Below are positions 53,337 through 63,357 of a stretch of DNA of 64,000 nucleotides, in pieces. The notes beneath the pieces are model-generated. The model was not told the DNA's origin. It saw nothing but the letters and a program-made list of their open reading frames with translations, and made no database searches. Both the position numbers and the translations under genes were made by a program. Source of the DNA: Sphingobium bisphenolivorans. GTDB lineage: Bacteria; Pseudomonadota; Alphaproteobacteria; Sphingomonadales; Sphingomonadaceae. Position 1 is the first letter of the stretch. Each line of letters starts with the position of its first letter. Location of the stretch: positions 62,001-126,000 of the forward strand of contig NZ_ASTG01000013.1 in assembly GCF_000412635.1 (NCBI RefSeq). The letters are read 5' to 3'.

Positions 53337-53944
53337 AGCTGGCTGACCGGCTGCGAGCCGCACTGCAGGAAGGGCATGAACGCGACATCGGCTTGATCGC
53401 TTCGGATACGCGCGACCCGCGCATCCTCGGTGACCTGGCCCTCGCGCCCGCAGCCGTCCTCGTCGCGATCACGGATCGACCGGAGCCAGGACTCATCCTG
53501 ACCGAGCGCTCCGCCGCGTTGCGCAAGCATGCGGGCCAGGTGGCCTTCCCCGGCGGCCGCGTCGATGACACCGACGCGGACGAAATCGCCGGCGCGCTCC
53601 GCGAAGCGCATGAGGAGATCGGCTTGCCCCCCTCAGCGGTAGAGGTCATAGGGATAACGGACCGTTATCATACCTTCACCGGCTTCGACATCGTGCCCGT
53701 GCTGGGGGTCATCCCTCCCGACCTCCCCCTCATTCCCCATGTCGATGAAGTGGCGGACTGGTTCGAAGTGCCCTTGGCTTTCGCCCTCGATCCAGCCAAT
53801 CGCGTTCAAAAATCCATCGAGTTCCAAGGGTCTGAGCGGCATTATTACGAGATCATGTGGCAAGGCCGCCGAATTTGGGGCATCACCGCCGCGATCCTGA
53901 TCAATCTTTCGCGACGGCTGGGTCATGACCACGCGGCTACCTGA
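53333..53944 (+). CDS. Nudix CoA pyrophosphatase
   Basis: A 203-residue Nudix hydrolase. The Nudix box is GRVDDTDADEIAGALREAHE followed by EIGL, and the CoA-pyrophosphatase motif RSAALRKHAGQVAFPGG precedes it. It probably hydrolyses CoA or oxidised CoA to 4'-phosphopantetheine and 3',5'-ADP. Its ATG overlaps the DUF1285 stop by four bases; its own end overlaps the cca start by 20 bases. Confidence 0.9.
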   Translation: MKLADRLRAALQEGHERDIGLIASDTRDPRILGDLALAPAAVLVAITDRPEPGLILTERSAALRKHAGQVAFPGGRVDDTDADEIAGALREAHEEIGLPPSAVEVIGITDRYHTFTGFDIVPVLGVIPPDLPLIPHVDEVADWFEVPLAFALDPANRVQKSIEFQGSERHYYEIMWQGRRIWGITAAILINLSRRLGHDHAAT

Positions 53945-55136
53945 CGCCCCCTGGCGTCACCGGCGGGGGCTGGACGCTCTGCTCCGCGCGCTCGGGGCTG
54001 ACCAGAGCCTGTCGCGTTTTGTCGGGGGCGCGGTCAGGGACGGCCTCCTTGGCCTCGCGGTCAACGATCTGGACATCGCAACGGTGCTGCAACCCAACGA
54101 CGTCATGGACCGATTGCAAGGCGCCGGGATAAAGGCCGTCCCCACCGGCATCGATCATGGGACGGTCACCGCGGTGATCGAGAAGTGGCCTGTCGAGATC
54201 ACCACCTTGCGCCGGGATGTCAGCACGGATGGCCGCCGCGCCACGATCGCCTATACGGACGATTGGCAGGAGGACGCAGCCCGGCGCGACTTCACCATCA
54301 ACGCGCTCTATGCCGACCCCATCTCGCACGAGATCACGGATTTCTTCGGCGGAGTTGCCGATCTGGAAGCGCGGCGTGTGCGCTTCATCGGCGACGCGGC
54401 GACCCGGATCGCGGAAGATCATCTGCGCATCCTGCGATATTTCCGGTTCCTCGCCCGCTTCGGGAATGACGAACCGGACCCCGCTTCCTACGAGGCATGC
54501 CGGTCGGCGGCCAACAGCCTGATGGCGCTCTCCCGCGAGCGGATCGCTGATGAGCTGCTGAAGCTGCTGGCGGTCGATCACCCGCTCGCATCGGTTCGGC
54601 TGCTGATCGATGGGGGCATTCTGCTTCCCGTCCTTCCGGAAATCGATCGGAGCAGTCTTGCAAGACTGACCCTGCTGGTCACGCGCGAAGCCGACGCTTC
54701 GGTCCAGCCCTCCGCCTTGCGCCGCCTCGCCGCCCTGCTCCCGCCCGATCCAAGTATCGCGGACCAGGTCGGCGCGCGCCTTAAGCTCTCCAACAAGGCG
54801 CGCAAACGGCTCGCCACCGCGCTCGAAGGATCAGGAGGCGCAAGCTCGCCACGCGCGCTCGCGTTCGAGATCGGCGTGGAGGGAGCGATCGATCGCATCC
54901 TGCTCGATCCGACGACCGATGTTAACGAAATGAAGCTGCTTGATGGCTGGTCGCCGCCGCGCCTGCCGATCGGTGGCGGTGCCCTCATAGCGCGAGGCTT
55001 GCAGCCCGGTCCCGATGTCGCGAAGGCGCTACAGATGGTCGAGCGAGAGTGGGTTGCCGAAGGCTTCCCGGACGGGGAACGGGTCGCCCGGATCGCGGAT
55101 CAGATCGTTTCGAAATTCCAGCGCGCGCGCCAGTAA
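53925..55136 (+). CDS. cca: CCA tRNA nucleotidyltransferase / poly(A) polymerase family
   Basis: A 403-residue class II nucleotidyltransferase. The catalytic head is FVGGAVRDGLLGLAVNDLDI, the second motif RRDFTINALYADP, and ILRYFRFLARFG the nucleotide-recognition helix. It adds or repairs the 3' CCA of tRNAs, although both tRNAs in this window already encode CCA. The 3' end overlaps the convergent GGDEF-EAL gene by 37 bases. Confidence 0.93.
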   Translation: MTTRLPDAPWRHRRGLDALLRALGADQSLSRFVGGAVRDGLLGLAVNDLDIATVLQPNDVMDRLQGAGIKAVPTGIDHGTVTAVIEKWPVEITTLRRDVSTDGRRATIAYTDDWQEDAARRDFTINALYADPISHEITDFFGGVADLEARRVRFIGDAATRIAEDHLRILRYFRFLARFGNDEPDPASYEACRSAANSLMALSRERIADELLKLLAVDHPLASVRLLIDGGILLPVLPEIDRSSLARLTLLVTREADASVQPSALRRLAALLPPDPSIADQVGARLKLSNKARKRLATALEGSGGASSPRALAFEIGVEGAIDRILLDPTTDVNEMKLLDGWSPPRLPIGGGALIARGLQPGPDVAKALQMVEREWVAEGFPDGERVARIADQIVSKFQRARQ

Positions 55137-56854
55137 TCATAGGCTTCGGATTCCGGCATGGGCTTGGCGAAATAATAGCCCTGCCCCTGCCAGCACCCTA
55201 GATCCTGCAAGGCGTGCGCCAGTTCCTGCGTCTCGATACCCTCTGCCGTCACATTGAGGCGAAGGGAGTCCGCCAGCGACAGGATGGTTCGCACGATGAC
55301 CTGCTTGTCACGATCCTCCAGCATCGAAGTGACGAAGCTTCGATCGATCTTCAATATGTCGATCGGCAGACTGTGCAGGCTTGCCAGGTTGGAATAGCCA
55401 GTGCCGAAATCGTCCATCGCCAGCGACATCTGCAAGTCCTTCAGCGCAAACAGCAGCTTGCGGGCCTTTTCAGGGTCGGCGACAATGGCGCTTTCCGTCA
55501 GTTCGGCGGTCAGCCGGTCGCCCGCAATGCCGGAAAAGCGCAGCGATTCCTCGAACATGGAAGCGACATCGTCCCGCGCCATCTGAATAGGGGACAGGTT
55601 GACATTCACGCCCACCGGCAAGGGCTGGCCGAATTTGGCATCCCATCGGCTCAGTGTCTGCGCCGCCTCATAGGCCGCCCACCGCCCGAGCGAGGTGATG
55701 AGGCCGCTTTCCTCAGCCACTGCGATGAATTCGGTCGGCGACACAGAGCCCAAATCCGGGTCATTCCAGCGGGTAAGCGCTTCAAAGCCGCTCACCTCTC
55801 CGGTCTGAAGATCGATCAGTGGCTGGAAAGCTAGCTTGAGAGCGCCCTGCGCCAAGGCATCGCGCAGGCGGCTTTCCACCGAAAAGCGCCGCTGCGCCTC
55901 CTTGAGGACGCCGTTGCGGTAGATCTCGATCTTGCCGCTGCGCTTGGCGATCTTCACCGCAGCCTGCGCCTTGCGCACCACATCGTCGGGTTCTTCGTCG
56001 ATGCTCGCGGCGAGCGCGCAGCCGATCGCGCAGTCGACCCGGATGCGCAGGTCGCTAAGCTTGATCGGCTGGTTGAGCGCTTCCTTTATCCTCTCCACGA
56101 TGTGAAGAGCATCGGACAAGCCGTTGTTCAGTCGGGCAAATATCGCGAAGTCATTGCCGCCGATACGCGCCAGCACATCCCCTTGCCGAAGCGTGGATTT
56201 CAGTCGCTTCGCCACCGTGATCAGCAGCTCATCGCCGGCCATCGGTCCGAGCGATTCGTTGACCCGGCTGAACCGGCTGAGGTCGATGGCGATGATGCCG
56301 AACTGGGCCTTTTCCGGCCAGGTGCCATTGGCAAGACGATCGTCAATCTCTTCGCCGAAGCCGGTCCTGTTCGGCAAGGCGGTCAAGCCATCGGACAGGA
56401 GCTCGCGGCGCAAATTCCTCTCGATGACCCGGTCACTGGTGCGGTCCAGCGCCGTAAACAGGAGGCGCTCGCCAATTGCGCCGCTCGCCGGCAGGCGGCC
56501 GACGGTGCAATGAAAATATTCGGGGCCAAGCCCCCCATCCTTCCGCAGTTCGAAACTTTCCGCGGTCTTCTTCGATCGGGCGAAGCTGATCATTCGCCTG
56601 CACCATTCCGCCCTGACGGCCACGCTCGTTTCAGGGTTCATCCTCGCGCTGCGAAAGTTGCGGAGATAAGCGTCGTTCACCGATCCAACGACCAGTTCGT
56701 CGCCCTCCACATGGAGGATCGCCGCCGGATGGGGAATCGCCGCCAACCACTGGCTGTCGCCAACACGGTCCGCCGGACGCGCAGCTTTAGGCCCGTGAAG
56801 GGCCTCTGCGTCCGGCATCTTGTCTGGCCGATGGCGCACCGACATGGAATTCAT
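55100..56854 (-). CDS. GGDEF-EAL protein with degenerate GGDEF site
   Basis: A 584-residue soluble signalling protein: PAS-like sensor at residues ~35-130, GGDEF domain ~150-310, EAL domain ~325-580. The cyclase signature reads ARIGGNDFAIF, GGNDF in place of GGDEF, so cyclase activity is doubtful. EAL residues are intact: GFEALTRW, VNVNLSPIQM, AELTESAI, MDDFGTGYSNL, LKIDRSFV and AEGIETQE. It is most likely a c-di-GMP phosphodiesterase whose GGDEF part senses GTP. parC lies upstream on the same strand. Confidence 0.9.
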   Translation of the reverse strand: MNSMSVRHRPDKMPDAEALHGPKAARPADRVGDSQWLAAIPHPAAILHVEGDELVVGSVNDAYLRNFRSARMNPETSVAVRAEWCRRMISFARSKKTAESFELRKDGGLGPEYFHCTVGRLPASGAIGERLLFTALDRTSDRVIERNLRRELLSDGLTALPNRTGFGEEIDDRLANGTWPEKAQFGIIAIDLSRFSRVNESLGPMAGDELLITVAKRLKSTLRQGDVLARIGGNDFAIFARLNNGLSDALHIVERIKEALNQPIKLSDLRIRVDCAIGCALAASIDEEPDDVVRKAQAAVKIAKRSGKIEIYRNGVLKEAQRRFSVESRLRDALAQGALKLAFQPLIDLQTGEVSGFEALTRWNDPDLGSVSPTEFIAVAEESGLITSLGRWAAYEAAQTLSRWDAKFGQPLPVGVNVNLSPIQMARDDVASMFEESLRFSGIAGDRLTAELTESAIVADPEKARKLLFALKDLQMSLAMDDFGTGYSNLASLHSLPIDILKIDRSFVTSMLEDRDKQVIVRTILSLADSLRLNVTAEGIETQELAHALQDLGCWQGQGYYFAKPMPESEAYDYWRARWNFETI

Positions 56855-56922
56855 GTCTCCGGCCTAAATGCCATCGGTAAATATTCAGGTAACGAGCTAC
56901 CTGATTTCAAACGCAGATTTTT

Positions 56923-59211
56923 TCAGAAGCGATTGTTCCGCGGGAAGCCGTTGGGCGGCATCCGCCCGGCTGCTCCCCGGGCAACGCGCCATGGCGTCAT
57001 GTCCGTCTCTGTCCGCGTCCTCCCGCTTTCGCCGCCCATGGTCCAGCTGAGACCATCGGAGACGCGAAACGCGATAGCGTCCGACAGGCCCCCGTCGCGG
57101 TAGCGCTGCATCTGCACGCCCTGGCCTCTTGCCATGCGGGGCATTTCGGCCAGGGCGAATATCAGCAGCTTCCTGTTTTCCCCAATCACAGCGATGCTGT
57201 CGGCATCCGGCGCAATGAGACGGACGACGCTGAGCTTCGCCCCGGGCCGCACATTGACCACCTGCTTGCCCTTGCGCGTTTCCGCCATCACATCGGCAAC
57301 GGCAGCCACGAAGCCCCGACCGTCCGATGCCGCCAGCAACAGTTCGCCGCCGGTGCGCGCCGGCATGAAGGCGACGATGCTGCCCTGATCATCCATATCG
57401 AGCAGTGATCGCACCGGATCGCCAAAGCCCCGGCCGCCGGGCAGCTTGTCGGCGCCCAAGGTGAAAATCCGCCCCGTGGAGGTCGCCAGCAACAGCTTGT
57501 CGGTCGTCTGCGCGTGGAAGGCGATCATCGGACCGTCCCCTTCCTTGAACTTCAGCGTGTCCGCCGATGCAAGATCGCGATGGCCGCCAAGTGCCCTGAT
57601 CCAGCCGCGCTCCGACAGGACCACGGTGATCGGCTCGCGCTCGATCATCGCCTCTAGGGGAATCTCGCGGGCCGGTGCCGCTTCCTCGACCAGCGTGCGC
57701 CGTCTGCCGAATTGGCTGTCCGGGGAATAGCGCTTCCTGAGATCGGCAAGGTCTTTCTTCAGCCTTGTGCGCTGCCGGGCCGGACTTTCCACCAGCTTGG
57801 TGAGTTCGTCCCGCTCCTTCAGCAATTCGGCATGTTCCCGCCGCAGTTCCATCTCTTCCAGCTTGCGCAAGGACCGCAGGCGCATGTTGAGGATCGCCTC
57901 GGCCTGGCGATCGGTAAGCTGGAACTCGTCCATCATCACCGCCTTGGGCTCATCCTCCGTGCGGATGATCTCGATCACCCGGTCCAGGTTCAGATAGGCG
58001 ATGATATAGCCGTCGAGCAGTTCCAGCCGCGCCGCGATCTTGTCCAGCCGATGCTGCGCCCGCCGGACCAGAACGTCGATCTGGTGCTTCAGCCATTCGA
58101 TCAGCAACGGCCGCAGGCCGAGCACGCGCGGCGTTCGCGTGGCATCCAGCACGTTGAGGTTCAGCGGAAAACGGTTCTCAAGGTCGGTCAGCCGGAACAG
58201 GCTGTCCATCAGCACGTCGGGATCGACCGTGCGCGCGCGTGGTTCGATGACGATGCGGATTTCCGCGTCGCTCTCATCGCGGACATCGGCAAGGATGGGC
58301 AGCTTCTTGTCGTTGATAAGCGCCGCGATCTGCTCGATCAGCTTAGACTTCTGCACCTGAAACGGGATCTGCGTGACGATGGCTACCCACGTACCCCGCC
58401 CGCCATCCTCCTTGTGCCAGCGCGCCCGCGTCCGGAACGAACCACGTCCGGTTGCATAAGCTTCGGATATGATCGCCTGATTATCGACCAGCACCCCGCC
58501 CGTCGGGAAATCCGGACCCCGCACGATCTGCATCAAATCGGCATGTTCGGCATCGGGATTGTCGATCATCAGGCTGGCCGCGTCGATCAATTCGGCGACA
58601 TTATGCGGGGGAATGCTGGTCGCCATGCCGACAGCGATGCCGCTGGCGCCGTTGGCGAGCAGATTGGGGAAAAGGCCGGGAAAAACCTCCGGTTCCTCAT
58701 CCTCGCCATTGTAGGTCGGGCGGAAATCGACCGTGCCTTCATCCAGCCCTGCCATAAGGTCGGCGGCCGCCTGCGTCAGCCGCGCCTCTGTATAGCGCAT
58801 CGCCGCCGCATTATCGCCGTCGATATTGCCGAAATTGCCCTGTCCGTCGACCAGCGGGGTACGCAGCGAAAAGTCCTGCGCCAGACGCACCATGGCGTCA
58901 TAGACCGAGGCATCGCCATGCGGGTGATATTTGCCGATGACGTCGCCGACGACGCGCGCACATTTTTTGTAGGCGGTCGTATTCCGAGCCGGATTGGCGA
59001 CCAGCACGTCAGGCGGCGCGCCGCCCGGCTCCATCCGCAGCAGGCGCATCGCCCAGAGCAGGCGACGGTGCACCGGCTTCAGCCCGTCGCGCAAATCGGG
59101 CAGCGAGCGCGCGGTGATGGTGGAGAGCGCATAGACGAGGTAGCGCTGCGACAGCGCATCGTCGAACGGGTGATCCTTGATAGCGTCGAACGGGTCGCGA
59201 AAATCGGTCAT
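56923..59211 (-). CDS. parC: DNA topoisomerase IV subunit A
   Basis: A 762-residue type IIA topoisomerase subunit that decatenates daughter chromosomes with ParE. The catalytic Tyr is in [13 protein letters not shown]. The quinolone-determining region reads [16 protein letters not shown], so the residue equivalent to E. coli Ser80 is Ala. The C-terminal propeller has fewer blades than GyrA, as expected. The open frame extends far upstream through otsB, but conservation starts at [11 protein letters not shown] (59211). Confidence 0.96.
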   Translation of the reverse strand: MTDFRDPFDAIKDHPFDDALSQRYLVYALSTITARSLPDLRDGLKPVHRRLLWAMRLLRMEPGGAPPDVLVANPARNTTAYKKCARVVGDVIGKYHPHGDASVYDAMVRLAQDFSLRTPLVDGQGNFGNIDGDNAAAMRYTEARLTQAAADLMAGLDEGTVDFRPTYNGEDEEPEVFPGLFPNLLANGASGIAVGMATSIPPHNVAELIDAASLMIDNPDAEHADLMQIVRGPDFPTGGVLVDNQAIISEAYATGRGSFRTRARWHKEDGGRGTWVAIVTQIPFQVQKSKLIEQIAALINDKKLPILADVRDESDAEIRIVIEPRARTVDPDVLMDSLFRLTDLENRFPLNLNVLDATRTPRVLGLRPLLIEWLKHQIDVLVRRAQHRLDKIAARLELLDGYIIAYLNLDRVIEIIRTEDEPKAVMMDEFQLTDRQAEAILNMRLRSLRKLEEMELRREHAELLKERDELTKLVESPARQRTRLKKDLADLRKRYSPDSQFGRRRTLVEEAAPAREIPLEAMIEREPITVVLSERGWIRALGGHRDLASADTLKFKEGDGPMIAFHAQTTDKLLLATSTGRIFTLGADKLPGGRGFGDPVRSLLDMDDQGSIVAFMPARTGGELLLAASDGRGFVAAVADVMAETRKGKQVVNVRPGAKLSVVRLIAPDADSIAVIGENRKLLIFALAEMPRMARGQGVQMQRYRDGGLSDAIAFRVSDGLSWTMGGESGRTRTETDMTPWRVARGAAGRMPPNGFPRNNRF

Positions 59212-59326
59212 CGCAGTGGGGAATAGCAGCGCCGCCGGAAAACGGAAACGGAGTTTACCAACGCAGGGTGGCAGATAAAGGCCAGCAAGGGCTTGCCAAT
59301 TTTGGGAGAGACGCCACTTTGCGCCC

Positions 59327-60082
59327 GTGCCTGATTCTTCTCCTTCGCCCAGCCTTCCAGCACCGCCGATCGGCCTTTTGACAGGAGCGGCGCTGTTCCT
59401 CGATTTCGACGGCACGCTCGCGCCGATCGCTGATACGCCGGAGGGCGTCGTGGTCGACAAGGACCTGCTGGCGCTGCTTCGCCGCCTGCGGGACGATCTG
59501 GATGGCAGGCTGGCGATCGTCAGCGGCCGTGCGATCACCACCTTGCGCGACCTCGGCTTTGGCGACTTCCTCCTTGCGGGAACCCACGGCCTGGAGTTCG
59601 CCGAACCCGGTTCAGCCGTCGAGGCGCCTGAAAAACTTCCTGCCGTCGATGAGGCCGCGGCGGCGTTCAGCCGCTTTGCGCATGACAAGCCTGGAATTCT
59701 CGTGGAACGCAAGTCGATCAGCGTCGGCCTGCACTTCCGGCGGGCTCCGCAATGGGGCTCGGCCGCGCGAGAACTGGCGACCGATCTGGCCGATCAGCTC
59801 GACCTCGCCGTCCAGCCGGGCAAGATGCTCTATGAGCTTCGTCCCGGCGGCGCGGACAAGGGCAGCGCGGTTCACACCCTCATGCAGCGGCCGCCCATGG
59901 CAGGGGGAACGCCCGTCTTCATCGGTGACGACGTGACCGACGAAGAAGGCTTCGCCGCAGCCCGCGATCTGGGCGGCGCCGGCATTCTGGTCGGCCCGCC
60001 TCGCGCCACGCTGGCCGCATTCTCCTTGGAACAGGTTGCCGCCGTCAGGCATTATCTTGAACGGGGTGTTGCAGCGGATTGA
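59327..60082 (+). CDS. otsB: trehalose-6-phosphate phosphatase
   Basis: A 251-residue HAD phosphatase that removes phosphate from trehalose-6-phosphate. The nucleophile Asp is in [14 protein letters not shown], motif II Ser in [10 protein letters not shown], and the Mg-binding motif in [15 protein letters not shown]. It starts with GTG. The stop overlaps the TTG start of the GH15 gene as TTGA, forming otsB-GH15-otsA. Confidence 0.95.
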   Translation: MPDSSPSPSLPAPPIGLLTGAALFLDFDGTLAPIADTPEGVVVDKDLLALLRRLRDDLDGRLAIVSGRAITTLRDLGFGDFLLAGTHGLEFAEPGSAVEAPEKLPAVDEAAAAFSRFAHDKPGILVERKSISVGLHFRRAPQWGSAARELATDLADQLDLAVQPGKMLYELRPGGADKGSAVHTLMQRPPMAGGTPVFIGDDVTDEEGFAAARDLGGAGILVGPPRATLAAFSLEQVAAVRHYLERGVAAD

Positions 60083-61956
60083 TCTGCAGCAAACCCCTAT
60101 GTGTGCGTACGAAGGGGGACAGACCGATAGCTAAGCAAAAGGACGATATTGTCGCCGGTGACGAGCGGACGCTCGATCTCTGGCCGATCGGCAACTGCCA
60201 GGCCTCCGCGCTGATCGATCGCGCGGGTCGCATGGTCTGGGCCTGCGTGCCCCGCGTGGACGGCGACCCGGTCTTCTCCGCGCTGCTGGACGACAAGGCG
60301 TGGGATCAGCCTGAAGCGCGCGGTTTCTGGGCGATCGAGCTGGAAAACTGCGTCTCGGTCGAACAGCATTATATCCGCAATACGCCGGTTCTGGTCACTC
60401 GCCAGTCGGACTCCCAGGGCAACGCGATCGAGTTGCTCGATTTCTGTCCGCGCCACAAGCATCTCGGCCGCATGTACCGTCCGGTCGCCTTCGCGCGGAT
60501 CGTCAGGGCCGTCTCGGGCAGCCCGCGCGTCCGCGTCCGGTTGCGCCCCACGACGTCATGGCATTCGGAAAAGGTTCCGATCAGCTATGGCTCCAATCAT
60601 ATCAGGCTGGTCCTTTCCTATATGGCGATGCGAGTTTCGACCAACGCGCCCATCGGCCTCATCTCCCAGGAAAGCTGGTTCCGGCTTGAGCATGACATGC
60701 ACTTCTTCCTGGGGCCGGATGAGAGCTTCTCCGATGCTTTGCGCCCGGCTGTCGAGCGGATGCTGGACGACACTATCCTAGAATGGCAACTGTGGGTGCG
60801 CGGCCTCGCCATCCCGGCGGAGTGGCAGGAGGCCGTCATTCGCTCCGCCATCACGCTCAAGCTCTGCCAGCATGAGGAAACCGGCGCGATCGTTGCCGCG
60901 CTGACCACCAGCATTCCCGAACATGCCGATTCCGGCCGCAACTGGGACTATCGCTACTGCTGGATCAGGGATGCCTATTATACGGTCGAGGCGCTGAACC
61001 GGCTCGGCGCGCTCGACGTCCTGGAAAGCTACCTCGTCTATCTGCGCAACATCGTCGATGGCGCGCGCGGCGGGCATATCCAACCCCTCTACGACGTGCG
61101 CGGCAACGCCACGCTGGAGGAGAAGGAGGCTACGAACCTGCCGGGCTATCGCGGCATGGGTCCGGTGCGGGTGGGTAACGCCGCCTATTACCAGGTCCAG
61201 CACGACGCCTATGGTCAGATCGTCCTCTCCTCGGTCCAAGGCTTTATCGACCAGCGCCTGCTGCGCATGGCCGGCATGTCCGACTTCGAGGCCCTGGAGG
61301 CAGTCGGCGAGCGCGCCTGGGCCGTTTACGACCAGCCCGACGCTGGCCTGTGGGAATTACGCACACGCGCTCACGTCCACAGCTACAGCGCGGTCATGTG
61401 CTGGGCGGCGTGCGACCGCCTCGCCCATGCGGCGGAAGCGCTGGGGCTGGCCGAACGAGAGGTCCATTGGCGCGAACGGGCGGAAGTCATGAAGGCGCGG
61501 ATCCTGCAATCCGCCTGGCGGACCAACAGCAACGCCATCTCCGCCAATTTTGAGGATGACGCGCGCGACGCATCGCTCCTCCAGCTTCTCGACCTGCGCT
61601 TCCTTTCGGCCGACAACCCCATGTTCATCGGGACGCTGAAGGCGCTGGAGAAGGATTTGCGGCGCGGCAACAACATGCTGCGCTACAGCGCGCCCGATGA
61701 TTTTGGCGAGCCCGTGACCGCCTTCAACGTCTGCACATTCTGGCTGATCGAGGCGCTGCACCGCACCGGACGGACGGAAGAAGCACGCAGCCTGTTCGAA
61801 GAAATGCTGTCCCGTCGCACCGCCGCCGGGTTGCTTTCGGAAGACATCGATCCCCTGACCGGAGAATTGTGGGGCAATTATCCCCAGACCTACTCGCTAG
61901 TCGGCATCATCAACTGCGCCGTGCTGTTGAGCAAACCATGGAGCGTGATGCGTTGA
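60079..61956 (+). CDS. GH15 family glycoside hydrolase (candidate trehalase)
   Basis: A 625-residue (alpha/alpha)6-barrel hydrolase of family GH15. The general acid region is NWDYRYCWIRDAYYTVEALN and the general base Glu is in LSEDIDPLTGELWGN. GH15 holds glucoamylases and, in mycobacteria and proteobacteria, trehalases. Location between otsB and otsA suggests trehalase, but glucoamylase is possible. The start is unclear: TTG at 60079 overlaps the otsB stop; an AGGGGGA site sits ideally before an ATA codon at 60127; no ATG precedes conserved sequence. The stop overlaps the otsA TTG. Confidence 0.9.
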   Translation: MICSKPLCVRTKGDRPIAKQKDDIVAGDERTLDLWPIGNCQASALIDRAGRMVWACVPRVDGDPVFSALLDDKAWDQPEARGFWAIELENCVSVEQHYIRNTPVLVTRQSDSQGNAIELLDFCPRHKHLGRMYRPVAFARIVRAVSGSPRVRVRLRPTTSWHSEKVPISYGSNHIRLVLSYMAMRVSTNAPIGLISQESWFRLEHDMHFFLGPDESFSDALRPAVERMLDDTILEWQLWVRGLAIPAEWQEAVIRSAITLKLCQHEETGAIVAALTTSIPEHADSGRNWDYRYCWIRDAYYTVEALNRLGALDVLESYLVYLRNIVDGARGGHIQPLYDVRGNATLEEKEATNLPGYRGMGPVRVGNAAYYQVQHDAYGQIVLSSVQGFIDQRLLRMAGMSDFEALEAVGERAWAVYDQPDAGLWELRTRAHVHSYSAVMCWAACDRLAHAAEALGLAEREVHWRERAEVMKARILQSAWRTNSNAISANFEDDARDASLLQLLDLRFLSADNPMFIGTLKALEKDLRRGNNMLRYSAPDDFGEPVTAFNVCTFWLIEALHRTGRTEEARSLFEEMLSRRTAAGLLSEDIDPLTGELWGNYPQTYSLVGIINCAVLLSKPWSVMR

Positions 61957-63356
61957 GCCGCCTGATAGTCATTTCCAACCGGGTCAGTAGACCCACCAAG
62001 ACGGGCAATCAGGGCGGCCTGGCGGTCGCCCTCTCCCAGGCCCTGCGTGAAAGCCGGGGCATCTGGATGGGCTGGTCCGGTGAGGTGACGGAGAATTTCA
62101 CGGGGCAGATCGGCTTTGCGGAAGACGAAGGCGTCAAGACCGCGACGATCGACCTGGAAGAGCAGGATATCGACGAATATTATAACGGCTATGCCAACAA
62201 GACATTGTGGCCGCTGTTCCATTTCCGCATCGATCTGGCCGAATATGCCCGCGATTTCGAGGGCGGCTACAACCGCGTCAACCAGCGGTTCGCCGACACC
62301 GCCAGCCCATTGATCGAGCCGGACGACATCATCTGGGTCCATGACTATCACATGATCCCGCTCGGCGACATGCTGCGTCGGCGGGGGCACCAGAACCGGA
62401 TGGGCTTCTTTCTGCACATCCCTTGGCCGCCAACCCGGCTCCTCGTGTCCCTGCCCCACCATACCAAGCTGGTGCAGACGCTGTTCGCCTATGACGTCGT
62501 CGGCTTCCACACGGAGGAATGGCTGGAATCCTTCCGCCATTATGTGGAGCGGGAGATGGGCGGCACCGTCAACGGCGACCTGGTGACCTTGGGCGACCGC
62601 ACCATTCAGGCGATCGCCTGCCCGATCGGCATCAACGCCCAGCAGTTCGCGAGCGCGGCGGTCAGCGACGATGCGAAGGACATGTATGAGAAGGTCCGTC
62701 GCTCGCTGCAGGACCGGTCGATGATCGTCGGCGTCGACCGTCTGGACTACAGCAAGGGCCTCGAAGAACGCTTCAACGGCTTCGCCCGCTTCCTGAAGGA
62801 TCATCCCGAACAGCATCGCCACGTCGTGCTGACGCAGATCGCTCCGCCCTCGCGCGGAGAGGTGGAGAGCTATCAACAGATCCGCGCGACGCTCGACGCC
62901 ATCGCGGGGCGGATCAACGGCGAATATAGCGACGTCGACTGGACCCCGATCCGCTACGTCAACCAGGGCTATCCGCGCGACAAGCTTGCCGGCATCTATC
63001 GCGCCGCTCGCATCGGCCTCGTCACCCCTCTGCGCGACGGCATGAACCTGGTCGCGAAGGAATATGTCGCCGCACAGAATCCCGATGATCCGGGCGTCCT
63101 CATTCTCTCCCGCTTCGCCGGGGCCGCGATGCAGTTGAAGGACGCGCTGCTGATCAATCCCTATAGCCCGGAGGAGATGTCCGACGCCATGACCCGCGCC
63201 CTCGCCATGCCGCTGGATGAGCGGAAACGGCGCTGGCGCTCTATGATGGACTGCGTCGAGGAGCAGGACATCACCTGGTGGCGCGAATGTTTCACCGCCC
63301 GCCTGACCGCCGTTCAGCGCGTTCCTTCCGATGCGGAGCCGGAGCCGGCTGGCTAG
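61953..63356 (+). CDS. otsA: trehalose-6-phosphate synthase
   Basis: A 467-residue GT20 enzyme making trehalose-6-phosphate from UDP-glucose and glucose-6-phosphate. Motifs: SRLIVISNRVS, GGLAVALSQAL, VWVHDYHMIPL type loop, FFLHIPWPP, VDRLDYSKGLEERF and LRDGMNLVAKEYV. A TTG at 61953 overlapping the GH15 stop as TTGA, nine bases after GGAG, gives the typical MSRLIV start; an ATG at 61938 would add five residues and lacks a ribosome site. It completes an OtsAB pathway. Confidence 0.95.
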   Translation: MSRLIVISNRVSRPTKTGNQGGLAVALSQALRESRGIWMGWSGEVTENFTGQIGFAEDEGVKTATIDLEEQDIDEYYNGYANKTLWPLFHFRIDLAEYARDFEGGYNRVNQRFADTASPLIEPDDIIWVHDYHMIPLGDMLRRRGHQNRMGFFLHIPWPPTRLLVSLPHHTKLVQTLFAYDVVGFHTEEWLESFRHYVEREMGGTVNGDLVTLGDRTIQAIACPIGINAQQFASAAVSDDAKDMYEKVRRSLQDRSMIVGVDRLDYSKGLEERFNGFARFLKDHPEQHRHVVLTQIAPPSRGEVESYQQIRATLDAIAGRINGEYSDVDWTPIRYVNQGYPRDKLAGIYRAARIGLVTPLRDGMNLVAKEYVAAQNPDDPGVLILSRFAGAAMQLKDALLINPYSPEEMSDAMTRALAMPLDERKRRWRSMMDCVEEQDITWWRECFTARLTAVQRVPSDAEPEPAG

Positions 63357-63357
63357 G

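Noticed and set aside
57712-59226. A 504-codon plus-strand open frame
   Set aside because: It is antisense to parC and of mirror-frame composition.
56923-59712. 929-residue form of ParC starting at 59712
   Set aside because: The extra 167 residues lie opposite otsB and are Arg/Ser-rich; ParC conservation begins at 59211.
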